DNA from: Pseudomonas congelans
GTDB taxonomy: Bacteria; Pseudomonadota; Gammaproteobacteria; Pseudomonadales; Pseudomonadaceae
Direction of reading: 5' to 3'
NCBI RefSeq assembly: GCF_900103225.1
Contig: NZ_FNJH01000002.1
Coordinates: forward strand, 530,345-594,344
Length of the DNA: 64,000 nt
This document shows positions 19,738-27,209 of this stretch, piece by piece; position 1 is the stretch's first letter, and the number at the start of each line of letters is the position of its first letter. A program made the position numbers and the translations under genes. The notes under the pieces are model-generated. The model searched no databases. It worked only from the letters and a program-made list of their open reading frames with translations, and was not told the origin of the DNA.

Positions 19738-19899
19738 ATGAATCGTCGCAAGAAAATCCAGCAGTTGCTGAAAGCCCATGCCAAAAAGGCCAGCACCAAA
19801 CTGGCCCCGCAGAGCAAGGCCAAATACATCAGCAAGGCCGACCGCGTGAAGCTGGCGGCAGAAGCGGATCAGGACTCGATCAGCCCGTCCGAAGGCTGA
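19738..19899 (+). CDS. DUF2986-family small basic protein
   Basis: 53-residue, highly basic protein MNRRKKIQQLLKAHAKKAST followed by KLAPQSKAKYISKADRVKLAAEADQD. It matches the DUF2986 pattern (RRKKI...HAKKANAKLAPKNKPKYISKADR) as I remember it; the function is unknown. GAGTTGAAGAAC precedes the ATG. The gene ends just before the long repeat array. Confidence 0.8.
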   Translation: MNRRKKIQQLLKAHAKKASTKLAPQSKAKYISKADRVKLAAEADQDSISPSEG

Positions 19900-19916
19900 C
19901 CCGCAACGTAAGCGCC

Positions 19917-21006
19917 ATCGTGCGATGCTCTGCGTCTTATGCCGTTCCGGACGCTCTGCGTCCTCTTGACGACGCAGAGCGTCTAGAACTGCATTCCCAC
20001 GCTGGAGCGTGCGGAACGATCATCTCAACTATCGTGCGACGCTCCGCGTCTTGTGCCGTTCCGGACGCTCTGCGTGCTCTTGCGACGCAGAGCGTCGAGA
20101 ACTGCATTCCCACGCTGGAGCGTGCGGAACGATCAGCCCCAATATCGTGCGACGCTCCGCGTCGCATGCCTTTCCGGACGCTTTGCGTCCTCCTGCGACG
20201 CAGAGCGTCGAAAGCTGCATTCCCACGCGGAGCGTGAGGAACGATAATCTCAACTATCGTGCGACGCTCCGCGTCGCATGCCTTTCTGGACGCTCTACGT
20301 CCTCTTGACGACGCAGAGCGTCGAAAGCTGCATTCCCACGCTCGAGCGTGCGGAACGATCAGCCCCAATATCGTGCGACGCTCCGCGTCGCATGCCTTTC
20401 CGGACGCTTTGCGTCCTCCTGCGACGCAGAGCGTCGAAAGCTGCATTCCCACGCGGAGCGTGAGGAACGATAATCTCAACTATCGTGCGACGCTCCGCGT
20501 CGTATGCCTTTCCGGACGCTCTGCGTCCTCCTGCGACGCAGAGCTTCGGGAACTGCATTCCCACGCTGGAGCGTGCGGAACGATCAGCCCCAATATCGTG
20601 CGGCGCTCCGCGTCGTATGCCGTTCCGGACGCTCTGCGTCCTCTTGCAACGCAGAGCGTCGAGAACTGCACTCCCACGCTGGAGCGGCGGAACGATCAGC
20701 CCGAATATCGTGCGACGCTCCGCGTCGTATGCCTTTCCGGAAGCTCTGCGTCCTCCTGCGACGCAGAGCGTCGAGAACTGCATTCCCACGCTGGAGCGTG
20801 CGGAACGATCAGCCCGAATATCGTGCGACGCTCCGCGTCGCATGCCTTTCCGGACGCTCTGCGTCCTCTTGCGACGCAGAGCGTCGAGAACTGCATTCCC
20901 ACGCTGGAGCGTGAGGAACGATCAGCCCCAATATCGTGCGGCGCTCCGCGTCGTATGCCGTTCCGGACGCTCTGCGTCCTCTTGCGACGCAGAGCGTGCG
21001 GAACGA
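19917..21006. repeat. Tandem array of about 9.7 palindromic units of 112-114 bp
   Basis: Units begin near 19917, 20030, 20143, 20255, 20369, 20481, 20594, 20706, 20819 and 20932. Each contains three nested palindromes: CGACGC-TCC-GCGTCG, then a 13-bp stem GACGCTCTGCGTC / GACGCAGAGCGTC around a 6-8 base loop, then TTCCCACGCTGGAGCGTGCGGAA. Units 3 and 5 appear identical in sequence, and several others differ at a few bases. The last unit is truncated after the 13-bp stem. It lies between convergent genes (DUF2986 and GST) and holds no gene; open frames across it are repeat artefacts. Confidence 0.95.
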
Positions 21007-21067
21007 GAGGTGTCCGGGAGAACACTTCTCGTAACTATGCGCAGCGCAAGCGCTTCAGACGCGGCTG

Positions 21068-21694
21068 TTACTTGGCAAAAGAATATTCCCCGCCCTGCTC
21101 CAACGCCTTGCGGTACGCAGGCCTGCCTTGCAGTCGTTCAACCCACGCGGTCACGTTCGGGTAGGACTGCAGCATTCCCTGGGCTTTGGCGAACTCGCCG
21201 ATAAAGCTCATCTGAATGTCCGCACCACTCAACTCGTCGCCAAGCAGATAAGGCGTCAGCCCCAGGGCTTCGTTCAGATAGCCCAGATAGTTGGCCAGCT
21301 CCGACTGGATACGCGGATGCAGCGGCGCACCCGCGTCACCCAGGCGTCCGACATACAGGTTGAGCATCAGCGGAAGAATCGCCGAGCCTTCGGCGAAGTG
21401 CAGCCATTGCACGTATTCGTCGTAGGTAGCGCTGGCAGGGTCAGGCTGCAGACGACCGTCGCCATGACGGCGAATCAGGTAGTCGACAATGGCGCCGGAC
21501 TCGATGACGACATGCGGACCATCTTCGATGACAGGTGATTTGCCCAGCGGATGCACGGCCTTGAGCTCGGGTGGCGCCAGGTTGGTTTTCGGGTCGCGCT
21601 GATAACGCTTGATTTCGTAGGGCAGGTCGAGCTCTTCGAGCAACCACAGAATACGCTGCGAACGTGAGTTGTTCAGGTGATGGACAGTGATCAT
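21068..21694 (-). CDS. Glutathione S-transferase family protein
   Basis: 208-residue GST with an N-terminal thioredoxin-like domain (MITVHHLNNSRSQRILWLLEELDLPYEI; the Ser in NNSRSQR is the usual glutathione-activating position; HPLGKSPVIEDG contains the cis-Pro; VIESGAIVDYL the gamma-Glu contact). The C-terminal helical domain contains GDELSGADIQMSF, the N-capping box. It probably conjugates glutathione to electrophiles. The gene stands alone, with the SnoaL-like gene about 100 bp upstream on the same strand. Confidence 0.92.
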   Translation of the reverse strand: MITVHHLNNSRSQRILWLLEELDLPYEIKRYQRDPKTNLAPPELKAVHPLGKSPVIEDGPHVVIESGAIVDYLIRRHGDGRLQPDPASATYDEYVQWLHFAEGSAILPLMLNLYVGRLGDAGAPLHPRIQSELANYLGYLNEALGLTPYLLGDELSGADIQMSFIGEFAKAQGMLQSYPNVTAWVERLQGRPAYRKALEQGGEYSFAK

Positions 21695-21790
21695 GTCGGG
21701 CTCCGCCGGGTGAGAGTGTCTAAAAAAGACTGCGCTACTACCCCGGAGTGCCCTGAAATGATTTTACTTCGATGAACGTACAGGAATCGT

Positions 21791-22207
21791 TCAGGCGCTT
21801 CTGTCACTCGAGGCGCCCGCCGCTTCGCCACGAAGCTCGCGTTCCACTGCCGCTTTATCAATGACCGACCAGACGCCAACGATCTTGCCGTCGCCAAAGG
21901 TGTAGAACACGTTTTCGCTGAAGGTAATGCGCTGGCCACGCGCCTCCAGCCCGAGAAAACGGCCTTGCGGCGAGCAGTTGAAGAGCAGACGGGCGGCAAC
22001 CTGTGGTGCTTCGACCACCAGCAGGTCGATATTGAAACGCAGGTCGGGGATGATCCTGACATCGTTTTCCAGCATCGCCCGGTAACCGGCCAGACTGATC
22101 CGCTCGCCGTTGTAGTGCACGCCGTCGTCGACGAAATCGCTCAGGTCCTGCCAGCGACGGTCGTTGAGGCAGGCGATGTAGGCACGGTACTGATCGGCCA
22201 GGTTCAT
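21791..22207 (-). CDS. SnoaL/NTF2-fold ester-cyclase-like protein
   Basis: 138-residue protein with the NTF2-like opening YRAYIACLNDRRWQDLSDFVDDGVHYNGERISLAGYRAML and ending KIVGVWSVIDKAAVERELR, typical of SnoaL-like polyketide-cyclase/ester-cyclase proteins (INxxxWxxLxxFxxxxVxxNG). The reaction is unknown; homologues are often annotated 'nuclear transport factor 2 family'. GGAGGGCGCAAC before the ATG is a strong ribosome site. It lies between GST and hmp on the same strand. Confidence 0.82.
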   Translation of the reverse strand: MNLADQYRAYIACLNDRRWQDLSDFVDDGVHYNGERISLAGYRAMLENDVRIIPDLRFNIDLLVVEAPQVAARLLFNCSPQGRFLGLEARGQRITFSENVFYTFGDGKIVGVWSVIDKAAVERELRGEAAGASSDRSA

Positions 22208-22285
22208 GTTGCGCCCTCCTTTTCAAAAGATACCGACGCAGCCTCGTTGAAAAGGCTGCATACAATTGCGGCCTTACTGTAGCGC

Positions 22286-23473
22286 TTATGCCAACGCCTG
22301 CGCCGGACCAAAAAACTCGTAATGGCTTTGCCGATCCGGTACGCCCACCTCGTGCAGCGCACGTTTCATGAAGGCCATGAACGGCTGCGGGCCGAGAAAG
22401 TAGACCTCGATATCCCGACTGGCAGGTAACCACTGCCTCAGATGTGCCAGCGAAGGACGCCCTGTCAGCCGCCCCGCAGACACATCGCCGGGCGTCACGT
22501 CGCTATGCACGACGTGTGCAGCGAACTGCGGATAGCGCTCGCGCCATTCATCAATGACAGTCTGGAATCCCTGTACGCTGGCGTTACGCGCGTAGTGGAT
22601 AAACACGACGTCTCGATTGCCTGTCCGCAACGCTGTTTCAGCCATGGCCAGCGTCGGGGTGATGCCAACGCCGCCGCTGATCAGCACCAACGGCCTGGCA
22701 CTGTCGATGAGGACAAACTCGCCCGAGGGCGGGAACAGTTCGACGGTGTCATCCACCATGATCCGGTCGTGCAGATAGCCGGAGGCAACCCCGCCTTGCT
22801 GGCGCTTGACGCTGATGCGATAGCCGAGGCCATTGGCCGGCGCAGAGAGCGAGTAATTTCGACGAACCTCGCCACTTTCCGGGTTCAGACGAATACCGAT
22901 GTACTGACCGGCCTTGTGCGCGATCACCGGTTTACCATCCACAGGCTGCAGATAGAACGAGGTAATTTCGCTGCTTTCCGCGACCTTGCGGGTGACCTTG
23001 AATTGCCGTGCGCCCCGCCACCCACCTGGCGCAGCGGCGATGCTCTGGTAAACGTCGTGCTCGGCATTGACCAGCAGGTCAGCCAGTTGCTGATACGCCG
23101 CAGCCCAGGCATCAATCACATGATCCGTGGCGGTCTCTGCGCCCAATACCTCGCGAATGGCCCGTAACAGACAGGCACCGACAATCGGATAGTGCTCCGG
23201 CAGTATCTGCAGCGCGACATGCTTGTTGACGATCTGCGACGCCAGCGGCCCGAGGTTTTCCAGGTGATCGATGTTGCGTGCGTACATCAACACTGCATTG
23301 GCCAGCGCTCGCGGCTGTGCGCCATTGGCCTGGTTGGCCTGATTGAACAGGGGGCGAACCTCGGGATAGCCGTCGAGCATGATTCGATAGAAATGCGTGG
23401 TCAGCGCTTCGCCACCCGTCTCAAGGATCGGTACGGTGGCTTTGATGATGTCGCGCTGGGTGGTGGTGAGCAT
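22286..23473 (-). CDS. hmp: Flavohemoglobin / nitric oxide dioxygenase
   Basis: 395-residue enzyme that turns NO plus O2 into nitrate using NAD(P)H. The N-terminal globin domain (1-140) has the proximal haem His in NKHVALQILPEHYPIVG. The ferredoxin-reductase domain has the FAD motif RRNYSLSAP and the NAD motif GGVGITPTLAMAE, and ends VYFLGPQPFMAFMKRAL..YEFFGP. CTGGAGTCGATC precedes the ATG. Its upstream region carries a sigma-54 promoter and three NorR-like sites, listed separately, so NO-responsive control is likely. Confidence 0.97.
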   Translation of the reverse strand: MLTTTQRDIIKATVPILETGGEALTTHFYRIMLDGYPEVRPLFNQANQANGAQPRALANAVLMYARNIDHLENLGPLASQIVNKHVALQILPEHYPIVGACLLRAIREVLGAETATDHVIDAWAAAYQQLADLLVNAEHDVYQSIAAAPGGWRGARQFKVTRKVAESSEITSFYLQPVDGKPVIAHKAGQYIGIRLNPESGEVRRNYSLSAPANGLGYRISVKRQQGGVASGYLHDRIMVDDTVELFPPSGEFVLIDSARPLVLISGGVGITPTLAMAETALRTGNRDVVFIHYARNASVQGFQTVIDEWRERYPQFAAHVVHSDVTPGDVSAGRLTGRPSLAHLRQWLPASRDIEVYFLGPQPFMAFMKRALHEVGVPDRQSHYEFFGPAQALA

Positions 23474-23513
23474 GATCGACTCCAGGAATACTCAGGCAGG
23501 TTCCTGTAGTGAT

Positions 23514-23529
23514 AGCAACGCGCATGCCA
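23514..23529 (-). promoter_or_regulatory. Sigma-54 promoter of hmp
   Basis: On the minus strand TGGCATGCGCGTTGCT matches the sigma-54 consensus TGGCACGN4TTGCW at every fixed base but one, with correct GG/GC spacing. It would give a leader of about 30 bases before the hmp ATG at 23473. Confidence 0.85.
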
Positions 23530-23571
23530 GATAAAAACTACTTGAAAATCAATGAAAAGCATTTTTCTAGA

Positions 23572-23626
23572 GTCGAAAAGACTGAGTCTTATTGACAATA
23601 ATTGCGAAATTTCTTGTCATTATGAC
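23572..23626. promoter_or_regulatory. Three NorR/FhpR-type enhancer sites
   Basis: GTCGAAAAGAC (23572-23582), GTCTTATTGAC (23586-23596) and GTCATTATGAC (23616-23626) all fit GT-N7-AC; the last is a perfect GTCA-N3-TGAC. They lie about 45-110 bp upstream of the sigma-54 promoter, as for E. coli norVW, which also has three sites. Confidence 0.78.
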
Positions 23627-23784
23627 CAGAGAAAGTTAATCGTTTCAGCAGCCTTGTGCGCAAGGCTTTCACCAAGAAAACAATCCCGAGCGGGTTTGTA
23701 GGGAACTAGCGCGACCGACGTCGCCCTAAGCGTGACATCCATGTACTGGCGCAACGCTGGTTTCAAGCCAAGGACTTCAGATTC

Positions 23785-25206
23785 ATGTCTTCTAGTAGCA
23801 CCTCAGCAGCGGCGGGTCAGCAAAGCCGGCAACGCGCCTCATCGAATCGACTCATCTTTATCTCCGTGCTTGTGGCGACCATGGGCGCGCTGGCGTTCGG
23901 GTATGACACTGGCATCATCGCCGGCGCCCTGCCGTTCATGACCCTGCCCGCCGATCAGGGCGGACTGGGTCTGGATGCCTACAGCGAAGGAATGGTCACC
24001 GCGTCACTGATTGTCGGCGCCGCATTCGGCTCGCTTGCCAGTGGCTATATCTCCGACCGTTTCGGACGTCGCCTCACATTGCGCCTGCTGTCAGTGCTGT
24101 TTATCGCCGGAGCACTCGGCACCGCCATTGCACCGTCGATTCCGGTCATGATCGCAGCGCGCTTCCTGCTGGGTATCGCAGTGGGCGGCGGCTCTGCAAC
24201 AGTGCCGGTGTTCATCGCCGAGATCGCAGGCCCGTCACGGCGTGCGCGGTTGGTCAGCCGTAACGAATTGATGATCGTCAGCGGCCAGTTGCTCGCCTAT
24301 GTGCTGAGTGCGGTGATGGCGGCCTTGCTGCATACGCCGGGGATCTGGCGTTACATGCTGGCCATCGCCATGGTGCCAGGGGTGTTGCTGCTGGTCGGTA
24401 CGTTCTTCGTACCAGCGTCGCCACGCTGGCTGGCCTCCAAAGGCCGTTTCGACGAAGCGCAGGATGTGCTGGAGCAACTGCGCCCCAGCACACAGGACGC
24501 GCAGCGCGAAGTCGACGAGATGAAAGCACAGGACGAAGAAGCTCGCCATCGTCCGAAAGCAAGAGAATTGCTGCGTAAGCGCTGGGTCATCAAGCTGTTG
24601 CTGATCGGTATAGGTCTGGGCTTTACCGCGCAGTTCACGGGGGTGAACGCGTTCATGTACTACACGCCGATCATTCTCAAGAACACCGGAATGGGCACCA
24701 ACGCTGCGTTGACCGCGACGATCGGCAACGGCGTGGTGTCAGTCATCGCGACCCTGTTGGGGATCTGGGCCATCGGCCGCTACGGGCGTCGGCATTTGCT
24801 GATGACTGGTCTGGTCATCGTCATTCTGATGCAGGCAGCGCTCGGTTGCGTGTTGCAGTTCATGCCCCAGAACATGACCCAGAGCTACACCGCCCTCGCC
24901 TGCATTCTGGTGTTTCTGCTGTTCATGCAGATGTGCATCTCGCCGGTCTACTGGTTGCTGATGTCAGAACTGTTTCCCATGCAGGTGCGCGGCCTGCTGA
25001 CCGGCACAGCGGTATCGATGCAATGGTTGTTCAACGCATCGGTAGCGTTCACGTTCCCGATTGCAGTCGATACCATCGGCAACCCGACGTTCTTCATCTT
25101 CGCCGCCATCAACATTGGCTCGTTGATTTTCGTGTTCCTGTGCCTGCCGGAAACCAAGGGCAAGTCGCTGGAGCAGATCGAAAAGCATTTGAAGAAAGAG
25201 CTGTAA
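23785..25206 (+). CDS. MFS sugar porter (SP family, XylE/GalP-like)
   Basis: 473-residue, twelve-TM transporter. Sugar-porter signatures are FGYDTGIIAGALPFM near the N-terminus, GSLASGYISDRFGRRLTLR, RFLLGIAVGGGSATVPVFIAEIAGPSRRARLVS, the PASPRWLASKGR loop motif, and the end LPETKGKSLEQIEKHL. AAGGACTTCAGATTC precedes ATG 23785. It likely takes up a monosaccharide or polyol by proton symport. It diverges from hmp and shares a 310-bp upstream region with it, but has no catabolic genes next to it. Confidence 0.93.
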   Translation: MSSSSTSAAAGQQSRQRASSNRLIFISVLVATMGALAFGYDTGIIAGALPFMTLPADQGGLGLDAYSEGMVTASLIVGAAFGSLASGYISDRFGRRLTLRLLSVLFIAGALGTAIAPSIPVMIAARFLLGIAVGGGSATVPVFIAEIAGPSRRARLVSRNELMIVSGQLLAYVLSAVMAALLHTPGIWRYMLAIAMVPGVLLLVGTFFVPASPRWLASKGRFDEAQDVLEQLRPSTQDAQREVDEMKAQDEEARHRPKARELLRKRWVIKLLLIGIGLGFTAQFTGVNAFMYYTPIILKNTGMGTNAALTATIGNGVVSVIATLLGIWAIGRYGRRHLLMTGLVIVILMQAALGCVLQFMPQNMTQSYTALACILVFLLFMQMCISPVYWLLMSELFPMQVRGLLTGTAVSMQWLFNASVAFTFPIAVDTIGNPTFFIFAAINIGSLIFVFLCLPETKGKSLEQIEKHLKKEL

Positions 25207-25214
25207 CGGCGACC

Positions 25215-25240
25215 GGATGAGGTCATCAACGGCCTCATCC
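25215..25240. repeat. Hairpin between convergent genes
   Basis: GGATGAGG / CCTCATCC, an 8-bp stem with a 10-base loop between the sugar porter and LysE stops. There is no T-run, so it is at best a weak terminator. Confidence 0.5.
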
Positions 25241-25254
25241 ACCCTCCAGGCAGA

Positions 25255-25875
25255 TCAGCGCACCAGCATCGAAGCTGCCGCCGCAACCATGATTGCCGCC
25301 GCACCGCGAAACAGTTTTCTTTGCGCACTCTCACTCGACAGCAAATGTCGAATGCGCAAGGCGGCAAATATGAACACGGCCCCGACCGCTAGCAGTACCA
25401 GCACCGTCAGCGGCACCAGAACCAGCCCCCACGTCTGCAAAGAGACCGTTTCAAGATTGATGACCAACGGCAAAAGCGCCAGATAAAAGGCAATAGTCTT
25501 GGGGTTGCCCAAGGTGATGGTCAGTCCGGACGCGGCCGCGGACAGCAACTCTTTTTTCCTCGCAGATTTTCCGATGTCTATGGCTTGATGATCTGCGAAC
25601 CAGAACTGCCAGGCCAGATAGCACAGATAAATCGCCGCCCCCCAGCGCACTACCTGAAACAACGCATTGAAGTGTTCGGCAATCATGGCAAGGCCAAATA
25701 CTGCAAATGAAAGATAGGTCAAGTCACCGAGGATCAGCCCGGACAGCAGGCAAAAGCCTGACACCGCCCCGCCGCTGACACTCCGTGCGACCAGCGCGGC
25801 CATACCGGGGCCGGGGATGGCGGCGGCGATGCCCAACGCTGCCGAATAGGTAAGAACCTGAGTCAGATCAAGCAT
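25255..25875 (-). CDS. LysE/RhtB-family amino-acid exporter
   Basis: 206-residue protein with about six TM helices. It begins LTQVLTYSAALGIAAAIPGPGMAALVARSVSGG, where the IPGPGM motif is the LysE/Rht family signature, and has SGLTITLGNPKTIAFYLALLPLVI in the middle. It exports amino acids or related small molecules. It diverges from an Lrp-family regulator across 170 bp, the usual arrangement for Lrp-controlled LysE exporters. Confidence 0.92.
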   Translation of the reverse strand: MLDLTQVLTYSAALGIAAAIPGPGMAALVARSVSGGAVSGFCLLSGLILGDLTYLSFAVFGLAMIAEHFNALFQVVRWGAAIYLCYLAWQFWFADHQAIDIGKSARKKELLSAAASGLTITLGNPKTIAFYLALLPLVINLETVSLQTWGLVLVPLTVLVLLAVGAVFIFAALRIRHLLSSESAQRKLFRGAAAIMVAAAASMLVR

Positions 25876-26045
25876 GTCGCACTCCTTGAGTCATGGCGCT
25901 GATTGCAGAGTTCCTGAGCTCCATCAGACGAGCCCCTGTGCCGAAAAATACTACGCGTTTCAATGCGGAAAAAATCATCTGTTCTTACTGGCTGAATGGC
26001 TAAAATCGGTATAAATTTCCTGCTCTATGCGGAGTAACGGTATTT

Positions 26046-26525
26046 ATGACCAAACCGACGTTGGGCCCGATTGATGTCAGGATACTCACGGCGCTGCAGC
26101 AGGATGGCCGTATCACCAATCAGACCCTGGCCGACCAGATCGGCATGTCTGCCTCGCCCTGCTGGCGACGGGTCAGGCAGCTTGAAGAACATCGCTATAT
26201 CCAGGGTTACAGAGCCGTACTGGACCGCCGCAAGATCGGGCTTGGCGTGATGGTGTTCATTCGTATCAGCATCGACAGTCATAGTGAGGCCGAGGCCAGA
26301 AAGTTCGAGAAGGAGGTCATGCAACTGGAAGATGTCGTGGCGTGCTACAGCATCGGCGGCGATGCGGACTTTCTGCTTCAGGTCGTAGCGCCCGATCTGG
26401 ATTCCTTTGCTGACTTCGCCATGACCGTGGTCAGACGATTACCCGGCATCAAGGAAATGCAGAGCATGTTCGTGCTCAAGGAAATAAAACCGTTCGTCTC
26501 GTTCCCGGTAAAGCAGCCCGCATAG
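26046..26525 (+). CDS. Lrp/AsnC-family transcriptional regulator
   Basis: 159 residues: an N-terminal HTH (IDVRILTALQQDGRITNQTLADQIGMSASPCWRRVRQLEE) and a C-terminal RAM/AsnC ligand-binding domain (VVACYSIGGDADFLLQVVAPDLDSFADF). GCGGAGTAACGGTATTT precedes the ATG. It is divergent from the LysE exporter and probably controls it in response to an amino acid. Which amino acid cannot be read. Confidence 0.93.
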   Translation: MTKPTLGPIDVRILTALQQDGRITNQTLADQIGMSASPCWRRVRQLEEHRYIQGYRAVLDRRKIGLGVMVFIRISIDSHSEAEARKFEKEVMQLEDVVACYSIGGDADFLLQVVAPDLDSFADFAMTVVRRLPGIKEMQSMFVLKEIKPFVSFPVKQPA

Positions 26526-26619
26526 CGATGCCTGGCTGTCGCCGCAGATACCGTCAGGTATCAATGCGTGCATCGGCATTAATGACTGCACGCCCATCAT
26601 TTCAAATAAAGGAATAGCA

Positions 26620-27000
26620 ATGTCTGCAAAGGAGCCAGCCACCGTGACCTTCACCAGTGCCATCCCGATTCTGCGGATATTCGATGAACGCAAAGCGCGT
26701 GAGTTTTACATCGACTTTCTCGGTTTCAGCATCGAATTCGAGCACCGCTTCGAAGCGGACCTGCCGTTGTATCTGGGCATCAGCCGTAACGGGCTGAACC
26801 TGCACCTCTCCGAGCATCACGGTGATGCCTGTCCAGGTGCGGCGGTGTTCATCCCCACGCAAAACATCGAGCAATTGCGCGACGAGCTGATCGGCAAGCA
26901 GTATGGCTATGCCCGCCCGGACATCGTTCAGCAAGGCTGGGGAAAAACCCTGGAAGTCTGCGACCCGTTCGGTAACCGTCTGAGGTTCTGCGAGAGTTGA
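26620..27000 (+). CDS. Glyoxalase/bleomycin-resistance-fold protein
   Basis: 126-residue VOC-superfamily protein: TSAIPILRIFDERKAREFYIDFLGFSIEFEHRFEADLPLYLGISRNGLNLHLSEHHGD, then GKTLEVCDPFGNRLRFCES at the end, the typical paired beta-alpha-beta-beta-beta modules. It resembles the 'glyoxalase superfamily' proteins related to bleomycin-binding proteins; binding of a drug is not implied. AAAGGAATAGCA precedes the ATG. It lies just upstream of the biuret operon but 210 bp apart, so it is probably separate. Confidence 0.87.
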   Translation: MSAKEPATVTFTSAIPILRIFDERKAREFYIDFLGFSIEFEHRFEADLPLYLGISRNGLNLHLSEHHGDACPGAAVFIPTQNIEQLRDELIGKQYGYARPDIVQQGWGKTLEVCDPFGNRLRFCES

Positions 27001-27197
27001 GAACCCCGCGTTAATGTCAGCCGCAGGGCGATACATTTGCCCCCGGCTGGCACGACCCATCTTTGTGCACGCCGATGCACTCAGGCGCAAACATGACGCA
27101 TGCCTGCAGCGAAACACCCCGTCAATTCTCAATAATCTCTCCGTAAATCATCCTCCGGCCGAGTTTGGCCCGTAACGTGCAAACGCGTCAGTTCATC

Positions 27198-27207
27198 TTG
27201 TATACAT
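27198..27207. promoter_or_regulatory. Putative GntR operator overlapping the atzF start region
   Basis: TTGTATACAT is close to the TNGTNNACNA operator of FadR-type GntR regulators and sits inside a longer imperfect dyad, TTCAT...GTATAC...ATGAA (about 27192-27214). It ends three bases before the first ATG of atzF, so binding would block transcription or initiation. Confidence 0.5.
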
Positions 27208-27209
27208 GA

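Noticed and set aside
19917..21006. Possible CRISPR array
   Set aside because: Units of about 112 bp are contiguous with no unique spacers, repeats are too long and palindromic, and no cas genes are in the window.
19918..21204. Several long open frames on both strands across the repeat array (for example 20259-21164 + and 20295-20843 -)
   Set aside because: They are made of the same 37-residue translated repeat in shifted frames, lack ribosome sites and overlap each other; they come from the palindromic DNA repeats, not genes.
26620..27000. Bleomycin-resistance protein
   Set aside because: The VOC fold is shared by many enzymes and binders; nothing in the sequence or neighbours points to bleomycin.
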